This document shows positions 8,300-16,924 of a stretch of 63,014 bases of DNA, one piece after another (position 1 is the stretch's first letter; each line of letters begins with the position of its first letter). Below the pieces are notes generated by a model that saw nothing but the letters and a program-made list of their open reading frames with translations, made no database searches and was not told the DNA's origin. Made by a program: the position numbers and the translations under genes. The DNA is from Olavius algarvensis Gamma 3 endosymbiont (lineage in GTDB: Bacteria; Pseudomonadota; Gammaproteobacteria; GCA-001735895). The stretch is from the NCBI GenBank assembly GCA_001735895.1, contig DS021198.1, forward strand, positions 119,919 through 182,932. Direction: 5' to 3'.

Positions 8300-8985
8300 T
8301 GGTGGTGATGCTGTAATTGGGTAAACCCGCTAATCCCGCTGTAGATGCCAAAAGCGATTACCATAATGCCAGCGGTAACACGCAGCAATGGCGACCTGGC
8401 CCAGTGACGGAAATAATTCAGGGCATTACCCGCAATTAGCAGCGCCGGCAGCGTGCCGATGCCGAATCCCAGCATCAGCTTCGCGCCATCCAGTGCGTTT
8501 CCGGTAGTCAATGACCAGGCGACCACCGAATAGACCAGACCGCAGGGCAACCAACCCCACAACAGGCCGAGTAACATTGCCTGCAACGGATTTTGAATCG
8601 GAAACAGACCTTGTCCCAGGGGTTGGATATGCCGCCAGAGCCTGGACCCCAGTTTTTCCAGCAGCGCCAATCCGCGCCACCAGTCGGCGAGATACAGCCC
8701 GAGCGCAATCATGAAGGCGGCGGCCAGCAATTGACCGGCAACCGGGTTCAGACCGAGCCGGAGCAGCCCGGCACCGAGGCTGCCCGCCAACAAGCCCACC
8801 AGCATATAGCTGATGATGCGTCCGGCGTTATAGCCGAGGTGATAGACGAACAGCGCTTCGGGTCGTTGGTTGATATTTTCGCTGACGCCCATATTCAGCG
8901 CGGCGACGATACCGCCGCACATGCCGATACAGTGGCTGGAGCCCAGCAGTCCAACAATGATGGCGGCGCCAAAGCTAAGGTCCAT
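8215..8985 (-). CDS. SafE/DsbD-like membrane protein of the cbb3 maturation cluster
   Basis: A 256-residue membrane protein with about six hydrophobic segments. It begins with the HCIGMCGG motif (Cys19, Cys23) typical of the UreH/SafE-like family annotated as sulfite exporter TauE/SafE and often linked to ccoGHIS. A second conserved block is GWLPCGLVYS. The C-terminal tail holds five consecutive histidines, possibly a metal ligand, and then a Ser/Arg-rich end that runs into the 3' end of fnr on the other strand. It follows ccoH by six bases on the same strand. A role in copper or thiol handling for oxidase assembly is inferred from context. Confidence 0.8.
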   Translation of the reverse strand: MDLSFGAAIIVGLLGSSHCIGMCGGIVAALNMGVSENINQRPEALFVYHLGYNAGRIISYMLVGLLAGSLGAGLLRLGLNPVAGQLLAAAFMIALGLYLADWWRGLALLEKLGSRLWRHIQPLGQGLFPIQNPLQAMLLGLLWGWLPCGLVYSVVAWSLTTGNALDGAKLMLGFGIGTLPALLIAGNALNYFRHWARSPLLRVTAGIMVIAFGIYSGISGFTQLQHHHHHAESSSTSLSHSMNRSPRIPAILRKVA

Positions 8986-8991
8986 CGGTCT

Positions 8992-9510
8992 TTAGAATGA
9001 CTCGGGGAGGTAGTTAGGCAGCAAGTCAGCCGAAGACTGCCGCGGATGCTGCAGCGAGCCCGTGAGCCGCCAGTCGGCGGTTTGCAGGTACAGATTCCAG
9101 CGGCCTTCGCCTTGCAATTCTAGTTTTCCCGTCAGCAGGCGGGTATCGACCTTGGTCAGTCGCACCGTTTGGTCGAGTCCCGGTTTGGTCGCGTGGATCA
9201 GGCTCAGCTCAATATCGCCCTGCGGCACAATATGTACCCCGGGCGCAAACCGAATTTCAATGCGGCCATCGTCGCCCAGGCTGGCGCCGGCCGCCAGTCC
9301 CAGTTCGTAGGCCAATTGGTCACGCGCCAGTACACGGTTGATTTGTTTGCCTTTTTTATAGTAGTCATCGACCACCAGCCCCGAGTAGGATTGAAGCGCG
9401 AGGGTGATCATAACAACCCCCATGACAACCGCCGAAAACGGGATCGCGATCAGCAACCAGACCAGGGGTTCCTGTTTCCAGTTGCGCCGTTCGTCTCGCA
9501 TCGTATTCAT
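8992..9510 (-). CDS. ccoH: CcoH/FixH-type cbb3 oxidase assembly protein
   Basis: A 172-residue protein with one N-terminal membrane anchor (about 18-40, LVWLLIAIPFSAVVMGVVM) and a periplasmic beta-rich domain. The LVVDDYYKKGKQIN block just after the anchor is the hallmark of FixH/CcoH, which stabilises the cbb3 oxidase. Its ATG overlaps the stop of ccoG (TGATG). It lies between ccoG and the SafE-like gene on the minus strand, while ccoI and ccoS run on the plus strand, which breaks the usual ccoGHIS order. Confidence 0.9.
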   Translation of the reverse strand: MNTMRDERRNWKQEPLVWLLIAIPFSAVVMGVVMITLALQSYSGLVVDDYYKKGKQINRVLARDQLAYELGLAAGASLGDDGRIEIRFAPGVHIVPQGDIELSLIHATKPGLDQTVRLTKVDTRLLTGKLELQGEGRWNLYLQTADWRLTGSLQHPRQSSADLLPNYLPESF

Positions 9511-10286
9511 CAGTTTTTCCCCGGCCCGACGAAGCGCGCCTCTTCGCTGGTCTGCAAATGATTGGCGTCTGCGGCTTGCAGATGGAAGCTGATCGAGACG
9601 CTGCGGTCTTCCAGATTGAATTCATCGGCCTGAATGCGTGCGATAAACTGCTGCACCGTGCCGGCCCGGACCTCGATTACCGGCTCGTCGAGCACCAGCT
9701 TCAGGCCGTCGATGCCGTCGGCCGTCAGCATATAGCGGTGGGCTTGCTCATCCATGTTCAGTATTTTCAGCTTGTAGACGTTTTCGATCAAGCCTTCCCG
9801 GGTTTCGCGATACAAAGTATTGCGGTCGCGGATCACATCGAGCTCCAGCGGGATACGCTGCAGCAGGTTAGTCAGCACGCTGCCGCACAGGATTAACAGG
9901 ATGGCGGCATAAACCATCACCCGCGGGCGCAGGATGCGCTGCGGGTTGCCGAGCGCCGCGTTTTCGGTGGTATAGTCGATCAGGCCGCGCGGATAATTCA
10001 TCTTGTCCATGATCTCGTTACAGCCGTCGATGCAGGCCGAGCAGGCGATACACTCGTACTGCAATCCTTTGCGGATATCGATACCGGTCGGGCAAACCTG
10101 CACGCAGACGTTGCAGTCGATGCAATCGCCTAGCCCTGCTTGTTGCAAATCGGTGCCGCAGCGGCGCGAACCGCGCGGTTCGCCACGTTCCGGATGGTAG
10201 GCGACGATCAGCGTATCCGAATCGAACATGGCGCTCTGGAAACGCGCATAGGGGCACATGTAGAGGCATACCTGTTCGCGCATAAA
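9510..10286 (-). pseudogene. ccoG: CcoG C-terminal part, truncated at a rearrangement
   Basis: This is the C-terminal half of the cbb3 accessory ferredoxin CcoG/RdxA, about 257 residues against about 470 in the family. It begins at the conserved FMREQVCLYMCPYARFQ block. It keeps two 4Fe-4S cysteine sets (CIDCNVCVQVCP and CIACSACIDGC), the last membrane helix (VMVYAAILLILCGSV) and the periplasmic C-terminal domain. The N-terminal half with four membrane helices is absent. Just upstream the sequence switches abruptly to ccoI on the opposite strand. The internal Met could start a soluble-ferredoxin-like fragment, but without its membrane half it is probably non-functional. Confidence 0.85.
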
Positions 10287-11991
10287 CGGTTGCGGGTGGC
10301 GATGGATTTGCCGGTGTCGCTGGCAATCCTGATCGCGTTTCTGAGCAGCGCCGCGGCCACTATTGGCGGTCGGGGTGAAGTCTATTTCGATTCGGTAGTC
10401 ATGTTTGTCTTTTTTCTCTCGGCCAGTCGCTATTTTGAAGACATGGCGCGCCAGCGTTGCGCCGCGACGGTAGAAAAGTTAGTGCAATCCATGCCATTGA
10501 TGACAACGCGCCTGACTGCGACCGGCGCCACCGAGGAAGCGGTCGCCGCGGCGACGCTCGCGCCGGATGACCGGGTATTGATTCGGCCCGGTGAAACCGT
10601 GCCGGCCGACGGCGAAATCGAGAGCGGTCAATCGGCGATTGACGAGTCCTTACTCAGCGGCGAAAGCCTGCCGCTGGCCCGAGGCCCCGGCGAGCGCCTG
10701 CTCGGCGGCAGCATCAATATCACCAACCCGCTACAGATGCGGGTGAGCGCGGTCGGCGCCGATACGGTGATGGCGGAAATCCAGCGTACCATCGAACGCG
10801 CGCAGGCCGACAAACCGCCGATGGCGCGGTTGGCGGATCGGGTGGCCGCTCATTTTATCGGTATCGTGTTATCGATCGTCGTCTGCGTCGCGGTGTTCTG
10901 GTGGTGGCATGATCCCACTCGCTGGTTCGGGATAGCGCTCGCCGTGTTAATCGTCAGCTGCCCCTGCGCGCTGTCGCTGGCGACACCCACCGCCATCAGC
11001 GCCACGCTGGGTCGGATGCAGTCCGCCGGGCTGCTGGTAAAACAGGCGGCGGCGCTCGAAAAGCTGAACCATATCACCCACGTGGTGTTCGACAAGACCG
11101 GCACCTTGACCCGGGGAGAGCCGGCGCTGGAGGCGATCGTCTGTAATCCCGACTTCGATCAAACGCGCTGTCTCGAACTGGCGGCGACCCTGGAACGATA
11201 TTCGGAGCATCCGCTGGCGCGGGTGCTGGTGCGAACGGCGGGCACGCGCGATCGCGCCAAACCGTCAAATATCGTCAGCGTCGCCGGGGGTGGAATCTCC
11301 GCCACCATCGATGGCCGGCAGTATTATATCGGCAGCCGAGAATTCATCAGCGGGCAGACCGAGGTCGAGATTCCCGCAGCCTGGCAGGACGCGATCGACG
11401 GGGACGCCGTAAGCATCGTTCTGCTGGCGCGCAGCGATTGCGTGCTGGCGATGTTTACCTTCTCCGATCCGCTGCGCGACGAGGCTCGGGAACTGGTCGA
11501 TAAACTGCGGCAAATGGGCAAGTCGATTCTGTTGATGACGGGGGGATCGAAGGGCCGCAGCAGCTCGGGTCGCCGCTGCAACCGGGATCGACGATTACCG
11601 TGCGCGCATGTCTCCGCGCGACAAAATGGAGGCGGTACAGGCACTGCAGGCCGACGGCGCTCGCGTTTTGATGGTCGGTGACGGCGTTAACGATGCCCCG
11701 GTGCTAGCGCGCGCCGATGTCTCGATCGCGATGGGGGGCGCCAGTTCGCTGGCCAAGACCAGCGCCGAAATCGTCCTGATCGCTAATCATTTACAGGCGG
11801 TCGCCGAAGCAATCCGCATGGCGCGCAAGACCCGTTCGGTAATCCGGCAGAATATGACCTGGGCGCTGATGTATAACTTCGGCGCTATTCCGGCCGCGGC
11901 GCTCGGCCTGGTTGCGCCCTGGCTAGCCGCCATCGGCATGTCGGCGAGCTCACTAATCGTGGTGATAAACGCCATGCGGCTAACGCGTTAG
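10287..11991 (+). pseudogene. ccoI: CcoI copper P-type ATPase, N-truncated and frameshifted
   Basis: This is the copper-exporting P1B ATPase that supplies the cbb3 oxidase, missing its N-terminal metal-binding domain and first membrane helices. Homology begins at RLRVAMDLPVSLAIL. Present are YFDSVVMFVFFL, the actuator loop LLSGESLP, the ion-binding SCPCALSLATP and the phosphorylation motif DKTGTLTRGEP. A six-G run at 11540-11545 shifts the frame; removing one G reads through into the hinge GDGVNDAPVLARADVSIAMG and the last two helices, ending at 11991. Both defects together predict no active product from this locus. The frameshift alone could be a sequencing error. Confidence 0.88.
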
Positions 11992-12199
11992 GCCGATTAT
12001 TGCGCCAGTTGGCGCCGATCTTTAAATGAACGATTAAATAGTCGGGTTATATTAATCCGGCAGCGCCATGGACGCGGCGCGTCCATGTTCCAGATCGCGG
12101 CTGGCGATTTTGTCGAATCAGCCCGGTGCATCAACGCATCCCGCCGGCGACGGTTTACCGCATGACAGCCTGCGGGTTACTGGTACAATATTTAGGCTG

Positions 12200-12385
12200 A
12201 TGGAAATTATCTACCTGTTGATACCGATTTCACTGATCCTGCTTGGCGGCATCGTGTGGATACTGCTATGGGCGGTGCGAAACGGTCAGTACGACGATCT
12301 CGAAGGGCCGGCGCACCGGATTTTGATGGATGAGGATAAAATTGTCGACGGGCAAAAAAATAGCCGGCGGGGAGGTGCCGGCTAA
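12200..12385 (+). CDS. ccoS: CcoS cbb3 oxidase maturation protein
   Basis: A 61-residue protein with one N-terminal membrane helix (MEIIYLLIPISLILLGGIVW) followed by the family signature LWAVRNGQYDDLEGPAHRIL and an acidic stretch. CcoS is needed for cofactor insertion into the cbb3 catalytic subunit. It is the last gene after ccoI on the plus strand, about 200 bases downstream. Its C-terminal codons overlap the stem-loop that probably terminates hemN transcription from the other strand. Confidence 0.9.
   Translation: MEIIYLLIPISLILLGGIVWILLWAVRNGQYDDLEGPAHRILMDEDKIVDGQKNSRRGGAG
12351..12384 (-). terminator. Probable hemN terminator inside the ccoS 3' end
   Basis: TAGCCGGC (12361-12368) pairs with GCCGGCTA (12377-12384). 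Read on the minus strand the stem is followed by a run of seven T, the classical intrinsic terminator form. It lies about 70 bases past the hemN stop and within the last codons of ccoS, so one sequence serves as terminator and as coding sequence. Confidence 0.7.
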
Positions 12386-12450
12386 AATACTCTGTTGTAT
12401 TAAGAGTAGGAGTCAGGGTGTGAGTCTAGTGCTTGCCCGGGTTCCCGTAA

Positions 12451-12464
12451 TTGACTTAAGTCAA
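12451..12464. promoter_or_regulatory. Orphan FNR-like palindrome at the hemN 3' end
   Basis: TTGACTTAAGTCAA is a perfect 14-bp palindrome of the same TTGAC-N4-GTCAA class as the one before usp. It overlaps the hemN stop codon, between two convergent genes, where no promoter is expected. Its role is unknown. Confidence 0.35.
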
Positions 12465-13889
12465 GTGGGCTTGCGCGGATTTAAACCGTTTGGCGAACAA
12501 CCGGGCAACGCTCGCCGGCTGCTGGAAGGAATCGAACACCATACAGATGTTGCGCACCAGTAAACGACCCGGCTCGCGCAGGTTAATTTCGTCTTCGCCT
12601 AGCTCGAGCAATCCTTGCTCTACCATATCCGCAAGGCGACTCAGTTCGCTAGTGAAGAGTTGGTCGAAGTCGATATTCCATTTATTGTCGTATTTACGCT
12701 TATCCAGATGAAACTGGCTTGACAGATCGTGAATGATTTCGCGCCGCAGCAGGTCGTCTTCGAGACTCACGTAACCTTTGACTATCGGTAGTTTCCTCAG
12801 ATCGAGGCTGTCGTGATAGACCTCGAGACTGTTCGTGTTCTGGCTGAAGTTATCGTGAACCTGGCTGATGGCCGCAACCCCGAAGCCGATCGAGTCGCAT
12901 TGCCCCTGGGTCGAGTAACTCTGGAAATTGCGGTGTAGGCGACCGTCGCGTTGCGCCTGCGCGAGTTCGTGGTCGGGTTTGGCGAAATGATCCATGCCGA
13001 TATGCGCATAACCCGCGGAACACAGTCGCTCGGTAGCATAGTGCAATATCGCGAGTTTCTCCGCCGCATCGGGTAAGTCGCCGGCCTGGAATCGGCGCTG
13101 CCGCGGAAACCGGTGCGGCAGCTGGGCATAGTTATAAATCGTAATCTGGTCGGGGTCGAGCCCGACGATCCGGTCCAGGGTCACGGCGAAACTCTGTACG
13201 GTTTGACGCGGTAACCCGTAAATCAGGTCGATATTGGTCGATCGGATCCCGTAGTTATTCGCATCCTTGATGACTGCTGCCGTTGCTTCCGGGTTTTGAA
13301 CCCGGCCGACTGCTTGTTGCACTTGTGCGTCCAGGTCGTAAACGCCGATGCTGATGCGGTTGAAACCCAAGCTTCGAAGTTCGGCCATCGCGTCCTTTGC
13401 AATCACACGCGGATCGATTTCAATCGAAAACTCAGCCGGGCCGGCGCGACTCAGGTTGAAGTTTTGCCTGATTTTAACCATCAGATCTTGCGCTTGTCGA
13501 TGCGTCAGATATCCCGGCGCGCCGCCCGCCCAGCGAAGTTGTACCACCTCGCGGTCCCGATCATACAATTGCGACTGAATCTCGATTTCGAACTGTAAAT
13601 TCCGTAGGTAATGTTCGGTTTTTTGCCGCTCTCCGGGGATGATCTTGTTGTTCGCGCAGTGGTAACAAATAGAGCTGCAAAAAGGGATATGGAAATTGAG
13701 CGATAGCGGTTTTGGGATCAATTCTTCGTTGCTGAGCCGGGCCCAGTTACGGAACTCCGTTTCGGCAATCCTGCCATGAAATTCGGCTGCGCGAGGGTAG
13801 CCCGAATAGCGCGGCCCGGGATCATCGAAATGATTGATCGGGGGTTCCATGGCAAGAGGCGATTCGGACGTCAAAGCACGAGAATTCAT
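12456..13889 (-). CDS. hemN: HemN-like oxygen-independent coproporphyrinogen oxidase, variant
   Basis: A 477-residue radical-SAM protein colinear with HemN, which converts coproporphyrinogen III to protoporphyrinogen IX without oxygen. The cluster motif HIPFCSSICYHC supplies Cys71, Cys75 and Cys78. The Cys two residues on that HemN normally carries (the CxC end) is Asn80 here. The SAM-binding GGGTP motif reads AGGAPGYLT, and the YVHIPF tyrosine region reads NFHIPF. The HemN-specific C-terminal domain is present. The position beside the cbb3 genes and a perfect FNR box 44 bases before the start support the usual anaerobic role, but the motif changes mean an altered or lost activity is possible. 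Confidence 0.82.
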   Translation of the reverse strand: MNSRALTSESPLAMEPPINHFDDPGPRYSGYPRAAEFHGRIAETEFRNWARLSNEELIPKPLSLNFHIPFCSSICYHCANNKIIPGERQKTEHYLRNLQFEIEIQSQLYDRDREVVQLRWAGGAPGYLTHRQAQDLMVKIRQNFNLSRAGPAEFSIEIDPRVIAKDAMAELRSLGFNRISIGVYDLDAQVQQAVGRVQNPEATAAVIKDANNYGIRSTNIDLIYGLPRQTVQSFAVTLDRIVGLDPDQITIYNYAQLPHRFPRQRRFQAGDLPDAAEKLAILHYATERLCSAGYAHIGMDHFAKPDHELAQAQRDGRLHRNFQSYSTQGQCDSIGFGVAAISQVHDNFSQNTNSLEVYHDSLDLRKLPIVKGYVSLEDDLLRREIIHDLSSQFHLDKRKYDNKWNIDFDQLFTSELSRLADMVEQGLLELGEDEINLREPGRLLVRNICMVFDSFQQPASVARLFAKRFKSAQAHLT

Positions 13890-13926
13890 GATGAAATATA
13901 GCCTAACTGCTGCCTACCGGGATGCA

Positions 13927-13940
13927 TTGATCTGAATCAA
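13927..13940. promoter_or_regulatory. FNR box before hemN
   Basis: TTGATCTGAATCAA is a perfect match to TTGAT-N4-ATCAA. Its centre lies about 44 bases before the hemN ATG. The neighbouring fnr gene encodes the recognition residues for this site, so anaerobic activation of hemN is expected. Confidence 0.85.
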
Positions 13941-14044
13941 GTCCTGGGAAGTGATGCTGCGCCGGCGGATACTGCCGTCACCATGCGAAAGACAAAAAAG
14001 ATAGGGAAGCTCTGGATAAATCAGAGTCGATTTAGTATGCGGCG

Positions 14045-15403
14045 CTACTCCCGGACGAGCGCGCGCTCGATCGCTGCCGCGACTTCGTAGAGCTTCGAAT
14101 CATCGCCGTTTTTCGCCGATAACATCAAGCCGACCGGCGCCTCTCCTGTCGCGTGACAAGGCAGGCTGATTGCACAGCCATCGAAATAGTTGACCGTCGC
14201 AGTATTGCGCAGACAGCGCAGATTCACTCGGCGCGCCGCCGCGTCATCCTCGGTTTCGGCAATTTTCGGCGGCACGCAGGCGACAGTCGGATACAATAGC
14301 GCATCGGCTTCGAGCCGTGCGAACTGACTTTCGAACTCAGAGATGATTTCGCTGCGCTCGCAATAGCGTCGCTGCTGCTCGCTCTCGCTAATGTCGGCGC
14401 CCGCCGACATCCGGCTGCCGACAAAAGGGTCGTATTCGTCGAGGTGCCGTTCGAGCATCTCACGGTGTTGCTGCCAGACTTCGTAGACCACCACCGGCCG
14501 CTCGACGAAGAAATCGTCGCAGTGGTCGAGCACCGGCATCGACGCCTGCATGATTTCGGCGCCGGCGGACTCGAGTATCGCGATGGAACGCTCGAAGGCA
14601 GTCGTCACCGCGGCGTCGAGATCGGTCATGACGCGTGCATCGGGCACCACAAGTTTCAGCGTTTCTAGCCGTGCCGGTTGCAGTCGAGGCAGGTCGGCGT
14701 CGGGCTTGATCCCGGCGCACATCAATTGATCCAGGATGAAGCAGCTGTCGACATCGGGCGCCAACGGGCCCGGCGCATCGAGCGTCGGCGACAATGGATA
14801 AATTCCTTTGAGCGACATGCGGCCATAACCCGGCTTGACCCCGACGATACCGTTGAATGCGGCGGGAATGCGGCAGGATCCGGCCGTATCGGAACCGAGC
14901 GCCGCGGGCACGATACCCTCGGCGACGGCGACGGCGCTTCCCGATGACGAACCGCCGGGCAGGCGCCTGTGCTCCCGATCCCAGATCGAAAGGGGAGTGC
15001 CGTAGTGCGGATTCTTGCCGATGCCGGAAAACGCGAACTCGCTCATGTTGGTACGACCGAAAAACAGCAGTCCGGCGGCGCGCAGCGGCGCGACCACGTC
15101 GGCATCGTCCGGCTCGGGTTGCGCATAGTGTTTTCGCACTACCGAACCCGCCAGGGTGATTTCGTTCCTGATATTGAACAAATCCTTGAGCGCGACCGGA
15201 ATGCCGGCCAGCGGCGGTAGCGCCTGCGACCTGGCGCGCGCCCGGTCGATCGAATAAGCCAGGCTCACCAGTCCGGGATTGATCGAAATAAAAACCGATT
15301 CCGATACGCGCGCGCGCTCGAGCGCCTGTTCGACCAGCCTGCCCGCCGTGGTGTCGGCGTTGCGCAGCGCACTGGAAAGTGGTCGCAAACCCATCATGCT
15401 CAA
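14045..15403 (-). CDS. Amidase-signature hydrolase, second copy
   Basis: A 452-residue amidase-signature enzyme. Lys73 lies in PVALKDLFN, cis-Ser152 in GGSSSGSAVAV, and nucleophile Ser176 in GSDTAGSCRIPAAF. The block has Ala where most members have Gly (DTGGS), a known variation among AtzF-like and other amidases. No signal peptide is seen, so it acts in the cytosol. It stands alone on its strand between hemN and the broken desaturase. The substrate is unknown, and it is not closely similar to the other two amidases here by eye. Confidence 0.85.
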   Translation of the reverse strand: MSMMGLRPLSSALRNADTTAGRLVEQALERARVSESVFISINPGLVSLAYSIDRARARSQALPPLAGIPVALKDLFNIRNEITLAGSVVRKHYAQPEPDDADVVAPLRAAGLLFFGRTNMSEFAFSGIGKNPHYGTPLSIWDREHRRLPGGSSSGSAVAVAEGIVPAALGSDTAGSCRIPAAFNGIVGVKPGYGRMSLKGIYPLSPTLDAPGPLAPDVDSCFILDQLMCAGIKPDADLPRLQPARLETLKLVVPDARVMTDLDAAVTTAFERSIAILESAGAEIMQASMPVLDHCDDFFVERPVVVYEVWQQHREMLERHLDEYDPFVGSRMSAGADISESEQQRRYCERSEIISEFESQFARLEADALLYPTVACVPPKIAETEDDAAARRVNLRCLRNTATVNYFDGCAISLPCHATGEAPVGLMLSAKNGDDSKLYEVAAAIERALVRE

Positions 15404-15486
15404 TCCTCCGAAATACGGTTGCCGGTGTCGTCGCCAATGGCTATCTTAAGCGCGCGCTGAACCGGGCGCATGCAAGCGAATATGAG

Positions 15487-16665
15487 TTAGGTATTTTGCA
15501 GCCGATACCCGCGTAAAAAGGCCGCGAACTCCTCGAGTGCGAGAATCCCGCTTTGTTCCGAGGCGGCACACCAGGCCTGCAGCCGTTCCACGCGCCCGGG
15601 CTGACCTTTGGCGCCACGGGTCCAGACTTCTTTCAGCTGTTGTTTGAACTGGTAAATCGTCGCCAGGGTCTTGTCCTGCTGCAGCACGCGTTCAATGGTT
15701 TCGGCGGCACCGACATCGGGTTTGATATCTTCACGCGTCATCAGCTTTTTCGCACGTCGGATTAACTGCCGGCCCATTTGGTCGGTATTGCGGCGCGCCT
15801 CGCGCAAGGCCGGGCGGAGCACGATCTGGCTATAACGTTTCAGGATGTAGAAACGATGACTGACCACCGCACGTACGGTGTCGCTATCGATCCGCTGGCT
15901 GCCTTTTTTACTGACGGCGCGCGGCGCCAGACGCCGCACCCGCGCCAGCCTGCAAAGCGCCAGAAAACGAATGTAGATCCACCCCAGATCGATTTCCCAC
16001 CATTTGCTGGACAAGCGCGCCGACGCGGCGTAGGCGTGATGGTTATTGTGTAATTCTTCCCCGCCGATAAGAATGCCCCAGGGCAGTATATTGGTGGAAG
16101 CATCGCTGGTCTCATATCCGCGGTAACCCCAGAAATGGCCCAGGCCATTGATAATGCCCGCCGCCCAGAAGGGAATCCAGAGCATTTGCAGCGCGAAGAT
16201 TGCTAGTCCGGGCAAGCCGAACAGCGCCACGTCGATCAGCGCCATCAAGGTGATGCCGAGCTAGGGATACACCGCGTAGATATTGTTTTCGAGCCAGTCA
16301 TCGGGAGTTCTCTGGCCGAACTTATTCAGGGTTTCACGGTTTTTAGCTTCCATTCGATAAAGCCAGTAGCCGCCGAATACCACCCGCAGGATTCCCTTGT
16401 AGCGAGGGCTATGGGGATCCTCGTCGGTTTCGCAACGGGCATGATGTTTGCGGTGAATCGCGACCCATTCGCGGGTGACGATACCGGTCGTAAGCCACAG
16501 CCAGAAACGGAAAAAATGGCTGATTACGGGATTCAGGCTGAGCGCATGGTGAGCCTGGTGACGATGCAGGAAAATCGTAACGCTGGCAATGGTGACGTGG
16601 GTCAGTAATAACGTGACGCCAACATAGCCCCATACCGAGAATACAAAAACACTTTCAATAAACAT
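15487..16665 (-). pseudogene. desA: DesA-type fatty-acid desaturase with an in-frame amber stop
   Basis: One reading frame of 393 codons is split by a TAG at 16261-16263. The first part (134 residues) has a hydrophobic N-terminus and histidine boxes HRHQAHH and HRKHH. The second part carries the third box ELHNNHHAY and a long basic C-terminal extension, as in pseudomonad DesA (about 394 residues), which introduces a delta-9 double bond into phospholipid acyl chains. All three boxes bind the di-iron centre, so neither fragment should be active. The start is supported by GAGGTAG before the ATG. The change could be a single-base substitution of CAG or AAG; readthrough or a sequencing error is possible. 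Confidence 0.85.
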
Positions 16666-16924
16666 TATCTACCTCAATACTGGCCGAACAGTTCTGGCAG
16701 ATAAATCGGGGCAACTTGTAGGTGAGCACTTAGTGGTTATTGCCAAGATGACCGGGCTAGCTGACTGCCTGTTCCGCTCTTCGTCGGATTAATTTGTTGC
16801 TGCAATTGTAGCTGATAAGGGCTCGCTCGGGGCATTAATTTGTGTTGTAGCGAATAATATTAACTCGGATGGCGGGCAGTGGCCGTGATTTTGGGCGACG
16901 GTTGCGAGTCTGGCATTGCGGCGA
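16666..16924. other. Intergenic region upstream of the desaturase
   Basis: No coding sequence or repeat is recognised. It holds the desaturase promoter region and the downstream flank of a decayed exported-protein gene. Confidence 0.5.

Noticed and set aside
14460-15437. Minus-strand open frame of 325 codons in another phase
   Set aside because: It overlaps the second amidase in a different frame and is very Arg-rich, the usual shadow of a GC-rich gene. The amidase frame has the full catalytic triad.
16261-16263. TAG in the desaturase read as pyrrolysine
   Set aside because: An MttB homologue is present, but it has no in-frame TAG, no pyl genes are seen, and desaturases are not known to use pyrrolysine.
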